DNA of 64,000 nt from positions 434,001 through 498,000 of the forward strand of contig CP073744.1 in NCBI GenBank assembly GCA_024397955.1, written 5' to 3'. Each line of letters begins with the position of its first letter. Positions within the stretch are counted from its first letter, which is position 1. Source of the DNA: a bacterium SCSIO 12696 (GTDB lineage: Bacteria > Pseudomonadota > Gammaproteobacteria > Pseudomonadales > Porticoccaceae). The position numbers and the translations under genes are program-made. Below are positions 7,613 to 17,072 of this stretch, piece by piece. The notes under the pieces are model-generated. The model was given only the letters and a program-made list of their open reading frames with translations. It did no database searches and was not told the DNA's origin.

Positions 7613-10600
7613 ATGGCACTACACAAGAGGTCAAAACTCAGCTCTCTGTTTGCTAATGGACTCACGTCCTGCTGCTCACTGCTGGTAATGGCACCACTGT
7701 CCATGGCATTTGCCGAAGAGTCAGAAGACGAAGCGGTAGTTGATGAAGAAATTGTGGCGGTTGGCTCACAAATTAAAGGCGTTAACATTGCAGGTACATT
7801 GCCTGTAACTCAGCTGACTGCAGACGATATCTCTGCAACTGGTGCTGTGGATGGCGAAGACTTGGTTCGCTCCATTCCACAAATTGGTGCAGTTGGCTTT
7901 ACCGAAACACGCGGCGGCACCACTGGTGTTAACGCTGCTCGTGGTGATGTTTCTTCCATTAACCTGCGTAGTATTGGTGACGGTAACACCTTGGTGCTGT
8001 TGAACGGCCGCCGTTTGGTATTGCACCCCATTACTCAAACCAGCAGCATCGACGGTGTACCCGTAACCGCTGTTAACGTAAACGCACTGCCCGTTGCCGG
8101 TCTTGAGCGTGTTGAGGTTCTTCGTGATGGCGCAGGCGCACTGTATGGTTCTGATGCGGTTGCTGGTGTTGTTAACTACGTTGTTAAGAAAGAAGGTGAT
8201 CAAGGCCGCTTTAATGTTCGCTTGGGTACAGAAACTGGTACTACTCGTGACGATATTTCTGTAAGTGGTTTCAAAACTTTCCAATTTAACGATGGAGCTA
8301 CTTTCTTAACTGTCTCTGGTAGCTTTGACTCTAAAGATGGCGTATTGGCTTCTGAGTATGGCTTCTCTTCTAATGAAGATATCCGTGGCCTTTTGCCTGA
8401 GCGCTTCCAGGATGATACCAGTGGCGACAACCGTACTACTTTGGATTTCTTGCCACGCCTGACTTATGACGTACTGGGCAATCTTCAGTTGCGTCCTGCT
8501 AACGTAGTGGGTAACCAGATTAGCAATCCGACACCAACATTCTTCGGTCCTGACCAATGTGGTGATACCGGGATTGACGGCAATTTGTTTACTTTTGAGT
8601 CAGACGGCCAACTTTTGTGCCTGGATAATGACATCGGTTCAGAGACTTTAGACTCTCTCGAAGATGCTATCCGCTTTAACCGAAATGAAGTGCGTACTCT
8701 GGTTCCGGATCGTGAACGTTTTAACTTCTACAGCTACTTGTCTCACGAGCTGGAGAGTGGTACTGAGCTTTACGGTGAATTCAGCTACTACTATTCAGAG
8801 ACAGATCGAATCCGTGAACAGCCCAGTATCCTGAGTAATGGTCGATTCCGAGTTGCTGCGGACTATTTCTGGAACCCTCTCGGTCCTGTAGGCAGCCCAA
8901 ATCGTCTGCCTGGCCTGGATGGAATTATCCCTGATGAAGGCTTGGGCTTCGAGTTGCGCGAATTCCGCCCCGTTACTCTTGGACCTCGTCAAACTACTGT
9001 AGAAAGTGACAGCTACCGCTTCTTGGTAGGAGCCACAGGTGAGTGGGGTGAAAACTGGTCGTGGGATACAGCTCTTGTTCACAGTGAAGCTAACACCGAA
9101 GATAGCACTAGCAATCGTGTGTTGACCTCTGCTCTGCAAGCGGCGCTGAACAATACGCCAAATGCATTTAATATCTTCTCGTCGGTAAACCCAAATGATC
9201 CGACCAGTGGTATTGATGCAAGCCCTGCTGACCCCAGCACTTTCCAGTCTTTCCTGACTACTGTAGTTCGTGATGTGACAACTACACTGACTTTGGTGGA
9301 CTTCAAGCTGTCTAATGCTTCGCTGTTCGCCTTGCAAGGCGGCGACGCGGCGTTAGGTTTGGGTGTTGAGTATCGTCAAGAAGAGCTGGACGAAGATAAC
9401 AGCTCTAACTTGGATGGCTCCGCTCCATTTATTGATCCTCTGGATACTAGCCTGGCGCCAGGTGAGGTAACTAACCCAAGTGACGTACAGGGCAGTAGTA
9501 CTCGCCCAGACGTATTTGCTGATCGTGACGTGTTCTCTGCTTACGCGGAACTGGTTCTGCCTATACTGGCAGATGTTCCTGGAGCAGCTAGCCTGGATGC
9601 TCAGATCGCTGTACGTTATGAAGACTTTGATGACGTAGGTAGCATTACTCGTCCGAAGTTCGCATTGTCTTGGTCGCCTATTGAGCAGTTGCAATTCCGT
9701 GCTGCCTTCTCTGAAGGTTTCCGTGCACCTAACTTGATTCAGTTGAACTCCCCAGGAACCTCTATCACTACTGGTGTTGATGACTTTGCAACCGGTATTG
9801 CCCTGGGTACAGGTGATATCAACGATGGCCCCGCTAATGGTAACTATGTGTTGACTACTAGTGGTAACCAGAACCTGACTCCTGAAGAAAGTGAAAACCT
9901 CAGCTTTGGTATTGTTGTAAGCCCAACTGATGATTTGACAATTACTCTGGACTGGTGGGAAGTTGAATCGGTTGGTACTGTAGGTGTACTGAGCGATGAA
10001 AACGAATCTCGACTGGATGCTGTATTGCGTGCTCAAGGCTCCTTTAACCCACGTGTTATCCGTGATGCCAGCACTATTGATCCAGTAACCAACCCATTTG
10101 GTGACATCGTTCAAATAACCCGTTCGTTTGAAAACCTGAACACCCGGACAGTTGAAGGTGTTGATATTCAAGTTGAATACAGCTTCGACACGGATATCGG
10201 TAGCTTTAAAGCTGGTTTGAACGGCGCTCGTACTCTGTCCTTCGATCAAGAGGCTGGTGGTGATGCACTGCAGATTGTAGCTGCTGGTGCTGATTTAGCT
10301 GTTCTTGGTTCAGCTGTAGGCTCTCAAGTTGAGCGTGAGTTCATTCCTCGCTGGCGTGCTTCTGGTTCATTGAGCTGGAACAGCAACGATGACCTCTGGG
10401 GTGCCCGCCTCTTCGGTAGCTTTGTAGGTAAAGTGTTTGAGCCTACAATTACTGATAATGGCGACTTCTTCTTCCTGGAGACTCAAACCAGATTTAACGC
10501 AAGTGTTGTGCGTCGTGATCTGTTTGGTGAAGGCAGCAGCGTCACCTTCGGTGTTAACAACCTGACTGGTGAAGAGCCTCCTGTAGCTGATGAGTCTTTT

Positions 10601-10669
10601 GGCTTTGAAGGTGAGTTGCACTCCAGCCGTGGACGTTACTTCTACTTAAGTGCTACATATACTTTCTAA
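7613..10669 (+). CDS. TonB-dependent outer-membrane receptor
   Basis: A 1018-residue outer-membrane receptor powered by TonB. A signal peptide (about residues 1-33, ending near MAFAEE) leads into the likely TonB box EEIVAVGS. The plug domain follows, with LRSIGDGNTLVLLNGRRLV and VEVLRDGAGALYGSDAVAGV. The long beta-barrel ends with GRYFYLSATYTF, whose terminal Phe is the usual outer-membrane signal. An upstream in-frame start at 7469 lacks a ribosome site; ATG 7613 has GAGGGG eight bases upstream. It is a paralogue of the receptor at 35379, with the same TonB box and plug motifs, but lacks an STN domain. The neighbouring peptidase and GGT genes suggest a peptide substrate. It has its own terminator. 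Confidence 0.93.
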   Translation: MALHKRSKLSSLFANGLTSCCSLLVMAPLSMAFAEESEDEAVVDEEIVAVGSQIKGVNIAGTLPVTQLTADDISATGAVDGEDLVRSIPQIGAVGFTETRGGTTGVNAARGDVSSINLRSIGDGNTLVLLNGRRLVLHPITQTSSIDGVPVTAVNVNALPVAGLERVEVLRDGAGALYGSDAVAGVVNYVVKKEGDQGRFNVRLGTETGTTRDDISVSGFKTFQFNDGATFLTVSGSFDSKDGVLASEYGFSSNEDIRGLLPERFQDDTSGDNRTTLDFLPRLTYDVLGNLQLRPANVVGNQISNPTPTFFGPDQCGDTGIDGNLFTFESDGQLLCLDNDIGSETLDSLEDAIRFNRNEVRTLVPDRERFNFYSYLSHELESGTELYGEFSYYYSETDRIREQPSILSNGRFRVAADYFWNPLGPVGSPNRLPGLDGIIPDEGLGFELREFRPVTLGPRQTTVESDSYRFLVGATGEWGENWSWDTALVHSEANTEDSTSNRVLTSALQAALNNTPNAFNIFSSVNPNDPTSGIDASPADPSTFQSFLTTVVRDVTTTLTLVDFKLSNASLFALQGGDAALGLGVEYRQEELDEDNSSNLDGSAPFIDPLDTSLAPGEVTNPSDVQGSSTRPDVFADRDVFSAYAELVLPILADVPGAASLDAQIAVRYEDFDDVGSITRPKFALSWSPIEQLQFRAAFSEGFRAPNLIQLNSPGTSITTGVDDFATGIALGTGDINDGPANGNYVLTTSGNQNLTPEESENLSFGIVVSPTDDLTITLDWWEVESVGTVGVLSDENESRLDAVLRAQGSFNPRVIRDASTIDPVTNPFGDIVQITRSFENLNTRTVEGVDIQVEYSFDTDIGSFKAGLNGARTLSFDQEAGGDALQIVAAGADLAVLGSAVGSQVEREFIPRWRASGSLSWNSNDDLWGARLFGSFVGKVFEPTITDNGDFFFLETQTRFNASVVRRDLFGEGSSVTFGVNNLTGEEPPVADESFGFEGELHSSRGRYFYLSATYTF

Positions 10670-10690
10670 GCACTCTTTGTAGTTGAATTA

Positions 10691-10726
10691 AAGCCGGGCA
10701 GGGCAACTTGCCCGGCTTTTGTTTTT
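10691..10726 (+). terminator. Rho-independent terminator after TonB receptor
   Basis: A perfect ten-base stem AAGCCGGGCA/TGCCCGGCTT (10691-10700 with 10709-10718), an eight-base loop, and a following TTGTTTTTC run. It separates the receptor from the M14 peptidase gene. The rest of the gap to 10941 is AT-rich and shows no gene. Confidence 0.9.
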
Positions 10727-10941
10727 CAGTTTTTTTAGAAAAATTGAAGATATAAAATTAGCGTCTGACGTAAACCCAGGTTTTAGTTATAGCCAAAAGA
10801 TATATCCGCTTTAAACACTACTAATAGCTAATCTGACGCTAACCACTAAGATGGAATATCGTTTAAAATGGGATTCAATTTGAGCTCAGAAAAATATTTT
10901 GAGTGTCTTTGAGTCGCAGAAAAAAGAGAGTGGGGACTGTA

Positions 10942-12123
10942 TTGAAAAATCAAAATTTAGTTTTAATTTTTGCAATATTAACAGTCCTGCTGTCATCTTG
11001 TGATTATCGTATTGCACAAGATATTGCTTCTGAAACTGAGTGCGTCTTTGATGATGTAAGTTTTGATGCCAATTTCCCAACAGGTCGAATTGATGGCTGT
11101 CAGCAAACTGCTGAGAACCAATTTGAGCTGACCATAGAGCCTGAATCGCTGCCTGCGCACCACAGCCCCTGGTATGCGTTTAAAGTCACTTCTCAGCAAG
11201 AAAAAACCATTTTGGTGACATTGAATTACACCGAAAAATCTCATCGCTATGCACCCAAAACCAGCCCAGATAAAAAAGTTTGGACCCTGGTGCCAGAGGC
11301 TCAGGTAGCCGAACTCAACGATGGCAAATCGGTGCGTATTGAACTCGCTGCCGGCCCCCAACCCTTGTATGTGGCCGGGCAGGAAATCATCGACAATGAT
11401 GATTACGAACAGATGGAAACACTGCTGGCTCAAAAGCCGTTTGTGACACGCACCCAGATTGGTAACAGCGAGCAAGGTCGCCCCATCTACAAACTGGAAA
11501 CCAATAGCTCCGACAGTGGTGATTATCTGGTATTAACTGGCCGCCAGCACCCGCCAGAAGTTACTGGTGCATTGGGGATGATTCATTTTGTCGATACCGT
11601 AATGGCAGATACCCCGTTAGCCCAGGAGTTTCGCAGTAACGTTAATGTGCTGATTGTTTTTAATATGAACCCGGATGGGGTTGAGCACGGCCATTGGCGT
11701 AAAAACGCCAACGGTATTGACCTGAATCGCGACTGGGGCCTGCTGGAACAGGCGGAGACTCGAGTTGTGATCAACGAATTGCAACGTTTTTTAGATAACG
11801 ACAACGAGCGTATGCGCTTTTTTGTGGATTTTCACTCCACAGGCAAAGATGTTATTTACACACTGAAAAACAGTGAACCGGCTGATGCGGAAGAAACCAT
11901 CTTTCAGTGGCTTGATAAAATTATTGAGCGTTTGCCCGAGTATCCGTTAGTGACTGGTGGCAGCTACGACCCCAGTAAATACGTTTCAAAAAATTATATT
12001 TTTAAGACGTTTGGTGTGCCAGCAGTGACTTACGAAATGGGCGACCATACGGATCGCGAAGTGATTCGAATAAAATCTGTAGTCGCTGCTGAAGAAATGA
12101 TGAAACTACTGTTAGGTCGATAA
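10942..12123 (+). CDS. M14-family zinc carboxypeptidase, lipoprotein
   Basis: A 393-residue secreted metallopeptidase. The zinc ligands of the M14 (carboxypeptidase A/MpaA) family are visible: H203 and E206 in RQHPPE, and H298 in DFHSTG. The substrate-binding pair is in DLNRDWG, and the catalytic Glu is E365 in TYEMGD. With TTG 10942 as start, preceded by GGGG at good spacing, the protein begins with a lipoprotein signal ending LLSSC (C20). An upstream GTG at 10903 would add 13 charged residues. Residues of about 25-150 form an N-terminal beta domain seen in some M14 proteins. Some M14 enzymes cut gamma-D-Glu-diaminopimelate bonds; with the GGTs nearby such a role is plausible, but not proven by sequence. 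Confidence 0.87.
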   Translation: MKNQNLVLIFAILTVLLSSCDYRIAQDIASETECVFDDVSFDANFPTGRIDGCQQTAENQFELTIEPESLPAHHSPWYAFKVTSQQEKTILVTLNYTEKSHRYAPKTSPDKKVWTLVPEAQVAELNDGKSVRIELAAGPQPLYVAGQEIIDNDDYEQMETLLAQKPFVTRTQIGNSEQGRPIYKLETNSSDSGDYLVLTGRQHPPEVTGALGMIHFVDTVMADTPLAQEFRSNVNVLIVFNMNPDGVEHGHWRKNANGIDLNRDWGLLEQAETRVVINELQRFLDNDNERMRFFVDFHSTGKDVIYTLKNSEPADAEETIFQWLDKIIERLPEYPLVTGGSYDPSKYVSKNYIFKTFGVPAVTYEMGDHTDREVIRIKSVVAAEEMMKLLLGR

Positions 12124-12165
12124 GGCCGTACAATTGCAAGTAACGAGGGGACCCCGGAGTTAATT

Positions 12166-13488
12166 ATGAATGATCATGAGTTTGAAACAGAATACAGCAC
12201 CGCAATTACTAATAATGCGGAGTATGAATTAATTGCCAAAGCGGCTATTGCCAATGGCATGCTCTCTCCAGAGAAACCACTGGTGGGGTTTGTGAATATC
12301 GAAGGTGTTCGCAAGACGGTTGCTGAAATGAAAGCGGCGTTTCCTGACCATTTTTACCACCACTTTGCGGTGAAAGCCAATGGCATGACCTCGGTTCTCA
12401 GCCTGTTACGTGAATGCGGAATATTGGTAGAAACCGCCAGTCCCGGTGAATTGAAGCAGGCATTGAAAGCGGGCTTTACTGGTAAGGATATCGTTTTCGA
12501 TGAACCTGCAAAAACCGAGTACGTGATTCGTGAAGTCATTTCACTGGGTGCTACGTTGCACGTAGACAACTTCGAGGAAATGGAGCGTGTCCGCCGTATT
12601 ATGGGTGAGCTGGGTGAAGGCTACACGGGCGAGATTGGTTACCGCATTAATCCTCAGGTAGGCAGTGGCAAGATCAAGGCCATGAGTACCGCAGGGGCTC
12701 ACTCAAAATTCGGTGTTCCGCTGGAAGACGAAGGCAATCGTGAGCAAATTATTCAGGATTACCTGGACAATCCATGGATGAAAACAGTGCACACTCATGT
12801 CGGCTCTCAAGGTTGCCCGTTTGATTTGATTGCCCAAGGTTTGAATAAAGTCGTTGCCCTGGCAAAAGAGGTGAATGAGCGAGCTGGAGAGCAGCGTATT
12901 CAGTCCATTGATATTGGTGGTGGTTTGCGGGTTAATTTCTACAGCGACAAAGTCACCCCAACTTTCCAACAGTACGCGGACTTTTTGAAAGAAAACGTTC
13001 CTGAGTTGTTCACTGGTGAATACCGCATTAAAACCGAATTTGGGCGCGCTACTATGGCCAAAAACGGTTCTATTTTGGCCCGTGTTGAATACGCGAAAAA
13101 CAGCGGTGGGCGCCATATTGCCACCACTCACGCCGGTTCACAAATAGCAGCTCGTACCACTTTTATGCCCGAGTCTTGGCCTCTGCGTCTGTCTGCTTAT
13201 ACCCCAGAGGGCGAGTTCAAAAATGGCGAGTGTGTAGAGCAAGATATCGCCGGCCCTTGCTGTTTCGCTGGCGACGTGGTTGCCCACCAGCGCAAAATGC
13301 CCAAGTTGGAGAGTGGTGACTGCATTATGCTGCACGATACGGGTGCTTATTACTACTCCAACCCGTTTTACTACAACTCCCTCCCAGTTGCTGCGGTTTA
13401 TGGCTATACCATTAACGATGGCAATGTGGAGTTTGTTCAGTATCGTCGTCAACAAACTCTTGACGAAATGATGGCAATTATTGGATAA
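12166..13488 (+). CDS. Fold-III PLP-dependent decarboxylase (diaminopimelate/ornithine decarboxylase superfamily)
   Basis: A 440-residue cytoplasmic enzyme with an alanine-racemase-like barrel and C-terminal beta domain. The PLP lysine lies in HHFAVKANGM at about residue 71. HVGSQG, the phosphate-binding DIGGGL and the acidic EFGRA segment follow. The catalytic-cysteine region reads GPCCFAGDVV, where diaminopimelate decarboxylases usually have CESGD, and the C-terminal HDTGAYYYSNPFYYN holds the PLP-contact Tyr. The CESGD change argues against a plain lysA. Candidate substrates include diaminopimelate, D- or L-basic amino acids and carboxypolyamines. It lies 42 bases after the M14 gene, probably in the same operon, with GGAG before the ATG. 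Confidence 0.8.
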   Translation: MNDHEFETEYSTAITNNAEYELIAKAAIANGMLSPEKPLVGFVNIEGVRKTVAEMKAAFPDHFYHHFAVKANGMTSVLSLLRECGILVETASPGELKQALKAGFTGKDIVFDEPAKTEYVIREVISLGATLHVDNFEEMERVRRIMGELGEGYTGEIGYRINPQVGSGKIKAMSTAGAHSKFGVPLEDEGNREQIIQDYLDNPWMKTVHTHVGSQGCPFDLIAQGLNKVVALAKEVNERAGEQRIQSIDIGGGLRVNFYSDKVTPTFQQYADFLKENVPELFTGEYRIKTEFGRATMAKNGSILARVEYAKNSGGRHIATTHAGSQIAARTTFMPESWPLRLSAYTPEGEFKNGECVEQDIAGPCCFAGDVVAHQRKMPKLESGDCIMLHDTGAYYYSNPFYYNSLPVAAVYGYTINDGNVEFVQYRRQQTLDEMMAIIG

Positions 13489-13690
13489 AACCACTTCTGT
13501 TGTTATCCTCAATGTAGCGACTGCGGTAGTCTCCAGCTGATTGTTAAGCCAGAGCCTGCTCAGTCGCTTCGTTGGTTTCCGTTTGGAGTCATTTCTTGAA
13601 GGCAATAAAGCAGTTCCAGCAGCGGTAGGGTGTTTCTATGCTTTGCTTCAAGGTGGCAAATAATAATTTTACCGGTATAGGGCAACCCTG

Positions 13691-15454
13691 ATGCTTCCAT
13701 TGCGCAAAGCTTTCCTACAAAAAATAGTCTCTTCGCTCTTTATTTCCTTACTCGCTTTCCATCCTTTCGCTCACGCCGCCAGTAGCCATGTTGACAACAG
13801 TGCGGCCATTATTCGATACGACACCATTCATCACCCGGTTATTGGTACCGGCGGTATGGTCTCCAGCCAGCGCATGCTGGCCAGCGAAGTGGGTGCCGAA
13901 ATCTTGCGTCAAGGTGGTAATGCGGTGGATGCCGCGGTAGCTACCGGCATTGCCCTGGCTGTCACCTTGCCACGCGCCGGCAATTTGGGTGGCGGTGGCT
14001 TTATGTTGGTGCACTTGGCCGACGAAAACAAAACCATTGCTTTGGATTACCGTGAAATGGCCCCTAAGGCCGCTCACCGGGATATGTTTTTAGACAGCGA
14101 TGGCAATGTTGATAATCGCAAAGCCCAGTTCAGCCACTTGTCTTCTGGCGTACCGGGAACCGTTGCTGGCCTTTCCCTGGCTCTTGAGCAGTACGGCACT
14201 ATGAGCTGGGCAGAGGTGGTGAAGCCATCCATCAAGCTGGCAGAAGAAGGCATAGTGGTGTCTTACGATTTGGCCGAAAACCTGAAGAAGCGCCATGCCT
14301 GGCTAACGGCAAATGCAGCCACCGCCAAAGCCTATTACAAAAAGGGTGGTGTACCCTACGAGCCCGGCGATGTGTTGCGTCAGCCAGACTTGGCGTGGAC
14401 TCTTAAGCGCCTGGCAAAATACGGCCCGGATGAATTCTACAAAGGTAAGATCGCCAAAAAAATCGCTGCCGATATGAAGGCCAATGGTGGCTTGATCACC
14501 ATGGAAGATCTGGCTAATTTTAAAGTGGCAGAGCGGGAGGTGGTCTCCACCACCTACCGCGGTTATGACGTTATTTCCATGCCGCCTACCAGCTCCGGTG
14601 GTGTGCATGTTGCCCAGATGCTCAATATCCTTGAACACTTTCCAATCGGTGAAATGGGTGCAGGCAGTGCCGATGCCACCCACCTGCTGGCAGAGGTTAT
14701 GAAACTGGCTTATGCGGATCGCAGTGAGCACCTGGGTGATCCGGATCATTACCCAGTGCCGATTAAGGGGTTGACCAGCAAAGCCTATGGCAAAGAGTTA
14801 GCTGATAAAATTTCTCTGGATAAAGCGCTGTCTTCAGACGAAATCAAGCCTGGAAACCCTGCACCTTACGAAAGCCCGGATACCACTCACTTTTCAGTGA
14901 TGGATGCTCAGGGGAATGCCGTCTCTAACACCTACACCCTGAATTTTTCCTATGGCTCCGGCATTGTCATTCCCGGCACCGGTATTTTGATGAACAACGA
15001 GATGGATGATTTTTCTTCCAAGCCCGGTGTACCCAATGCCTTTGGTTTGGTGGGGGGCGAAGCCAATTCTATCCAGCCCACTAAGCGCCCGCTGAGTTCG
15101 ATGACGCCGTCTATGATCCTTAAAGACGGTAAGCCGTTTGTAGTAACCGGTAGCCCCGGAGGCAGTCGCATTATCAGCACAGTATTGCAGGTGCTGGTTA
15201 ATGTGATGGACCACAATATGAATATGGCAGAAGCGATTCACGCACCACGTATCCACCATCAATGGTTGCCGGATCAACTGGAACTGGAACCCGGATACAG
15301 CCCGGATACCATCAAGCTGCTGAAACAAAAAGGCCAGAAAGTGAAAAAGGGCCAGACCATGGGCAGCGTGCAAACCATCATGTGGAAAGACGGACGTTTT
15401 TACGGCGCATCCGACCCTCGTCGCCCAGATGCAGGTACCGTAGCGGTCAAGTGA
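13691..15454 (+). CDS. ggt: Gamma-glutamyltransferase, canonical active site (GGT 1)
   Basis: A 587-residue periplasmic gamma-glutamyltranspeptidase/hydrolase precursor with a signal peptide ending near PFAHAAS. GGTs cut themselves before a Thr that becomes the nucleophile of the small subunit; here this is T398 in DTTHFSV. The gamma-glutamyl pocket is intact: Arg in ALDYREMAP, Asn in TYTLNFSYG, the NNEMDDF acidic motif, the Ser pair in RPLSSMTP, and GSPGGS for the oxyanion hole. The D-aminoacylase gene begins four bases after its stop, so the two are co-translated. There are 202 bases before it with no visible gene. It releases glutamate from glutathione or other gamma-glutamyl peptides, and GltS is a natural sink for the product. 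Confidence 0.95.
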   Translation: MLPLRKAFLQKIVSSLFISLLAFHPFAHAASSHVDNSAAIIRYDTIHHPVIGTGGMVSSQRMLASEVGAEILRQGGNAVDAAVATGIALAVTLPRAGNLGGGGFMLVHLADENKTIALDYREMAPKAAHRDMFLDSDGNVDNRKAQFSHLSSGVPGTVAGLSLALEQYGTMSWAEVVKPSIKLAEEGIVVSYDLAENLKKRHAWLTANAATAKAYYKKGGVPYEPGDVLRQPDLAWTLKRLAKYGPDEFYKGKIAKKIAADMKANGGLITMEDLANFKVAEREVVSTTYRGYDVISMPPTSSGGVHVAQMLNILEHFPIGEMGAGSADATHLLAEVMKLAYADRSEHLGDPDHYPVPIKGLTSKAYGKELADKISLDKALSSDEIKPGNPAPYESPDTTHFSVMDAQGNAVSNTYTLNFSYGSGIVIPGTGILMNNEMDDFSSKPGVPNAFGLVGGEANSIQPTKRPLSSMTPSMILKDGKPFVVTGSPGGSRIISTVLQVLVNVMDHNMNMAEAIHAPRIHHQWLPDQLELEPGYSPDTIKLLKQKGQKVKKGQTMGSVQTIMWKDGRFYGASDPRRPDAGTVAVK

Positions 15455-15458
15455 GGTA

Positions 15459-17072
15459 ATGAGTATGTTTTTAAACAGGCTAGTGCTGAGAAGAAAATCC
15501 CTGTTATTGACTGTGGTGTTGCTGCTTGGCTCAGCACTCACCGCCTGTTTAACTACAGAAGAGGGCGAGGCAATCTCTGTCGACACGCTGATTGTCAACG
15601 GCCTGGTTTATGCCGGAAAAAATCAGGCCCCGATTGAGGCTGCGGTTGGTGTTACAGGGGACAAAATAGTTTTTGTCGGTAACCCTGAGAAGCACAAGTT
15701 GATTACCTCGCGAACTATCGATGCTTCCGGAAAAATTGTTGCACCGGGGTTGATAGACCCTCATACCCACTCCCTAAGTGATCTCCAAAACGCCAATGGC
15801 GATGGCAAGAACAGCAATCTTAACTATCTGACCCAAGGGGTTACTACGGTTTTTAATGGCAATGATGGTCGTGGGCCCACAAATACCGGCGAGTTGATTG
15901 ATGGCTTCAATCGCAATGGTATTGGTACCAATACGGCGTTGTTTGTGGGGCATGGGTTTGTACGTACTCAGGTGATGGGTCAAGACAATCGCAAACCCAC
16001 TGACGCCGAATTGCAGGAAATGAAAACCCTGATTGCCAAGTCTATGGAAGAGGGCGCTTTGGGGTTTTCTACCGGATTGTTTTATGTGCCGGGCACCTAT
16101 TCTGACACCGCTGAAGTGATTGAGCTTTCAAAGGTGGCTGCCAAATACGGTGGTATTTATGAGAGCCACATTCGCGACGAGAGCACCTACAACATTGGTG
16201 TTGTCGCAGCAGTACAGGAAGTCCTTGATATTGGTAACGGCGCCGATATTCCCGTGCACATTGGCCATATCAAAGCACTGGGCGTTGATGTTTGGGGGGA
16301 AAGCACTCGTATTATCGAACTGATTGAACAAGCTCAGGCAAATGGCCAAACAGTGACCGCTGACCAGTACCCATGGAGCGCATCCAGTACTCGCCTACAC
16401 AGTGCAGCCATACCCAGAGAAGTATTGGCGGGGGGATACGAAGAGTACAGCAAGCGCCTCCGTGATCCTGTATTACTGCCGGAGATCCGAGCTGGCATTG
16501 CGGAAAATATTCGTCGGCGCGGTGGCCCGGAGTCTTTTTTAATGGTCCAGGGTGAAGTGCCTTCAATTATTGGCAAAACCCTCGCACAACTTTCCGAGGA
16601 GCAGAACAAAGACCCGGTTACGGTGGTTATTGAATCGGTTCTCGCCGGTTCGGTTGGCATCGCCTCGTTCAATATGAACGAAGAGGATATCGCCAACTTT
16701 ATGAAAAAGCCCTGGGTGATGACCAGCTCCGATGGCACCAATGGCCACCCAAGAAAGTACGCCAGTTACCCACGCAAGTACCGTGAATACGTGGCCAAAA
16801 AAGGCGTCATCAGTGAACAGGATTTTATTTATCGCAGCTCAGGTTTGGTAGCAGATACCTTTGGTATTAACAACAGGGGTTACCTTCAGCCCGGTTTTTA
16901 TGCCGATATTGTGGTGATTGATACTGACCGCTATGAGCAAGTGGCCGACTTTAAAAATTGGAATAAGTTGACCACGGGAGTGGATTACGTTCTGGTTAAC
17001 GGAAAGGTGGTGATAGAAGATGGCAACTACAATGGTGCCTTGGCGGGCAAAGCGTTGCGCCTCAATGATTGA
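15459..17072 (+). CDS. D-aminoacylase-like amidohydrolase, lipoprotein
   Basis: A 537-residue member of the N-acyl-D-amino-acid deacylase branch of the amidohydrolase superfamily. The signal ends at ALTAC, so the protein should be a lipoprotein facing the periplasm. Metal-binding motifs are DPHTHS (about residue 104), ESHIRDE, HIGHIKALG and the catalytic Asp in SSDGTNG. In characterised D-aminoacylases the bridging metal ligand is the Cys of a GNCG motif. Here the equivalent stretch reads GNDG, so an Asp replaces it. A second ATG at 15465 fits the AGG ribosome site slightly better. The gene lies between GGT 1 and the CapA gene and overlaps the latter by eight bases. It is expected to free D-amino acids from N-acyl or peptide forms. 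Confidence 0.85.
   Translation: MSMFLNRLVLRRKSLLLTVVLLLGSALTACLTTEEGEAISVDTLIVNGLVYAGKNQAPIEAAVGVTGDKIVFVGNPEKHKLITSRTIDASGKIVAPGLIDPHTHSLSDLQNANGDGKNSNLNYLTQGVTTVFNGNDGRGPTNTGELIDGFNRNGIGTNTALFVGHGFVRTQVMGQDNRKPTDAELQEMKTLIAKSMEEGALGFSTGLFYVPGTYSDTAEVIELSKVAAKYGGIYESHIRDESTYNIGVVAAVQEVLDIGNGADIPVHIGHIKALGVDVWGESTRIIELIEQAQANGQTVTADQYPWSASSTRLHSAAIPREVLAGGYEEYSKRLRDPVLLPEIRAGIAENIRRRGGPESFLMVQGEVPSIIGKTLAQLSEEQNKDPVTVVIESVLAGSVGIASFNMNEEDIANFMKKPWVMTSSDGTNGHPRKYASYPRKYREYVAKKGVISEQDFIYRSSGLVADTFGINNRGYLQPGFYADIVVIDTDRYEQVADFKNWNKLTTGVDYVLVNGKVVIEDGNYNGALAGKALRLND

Noticed and set aside
9353..10249. A 298-residue minus-strand frame opposite the TonB receptor
   Set aside because: No ribosome site or motif; the plus strand encodes a complete barrel there.
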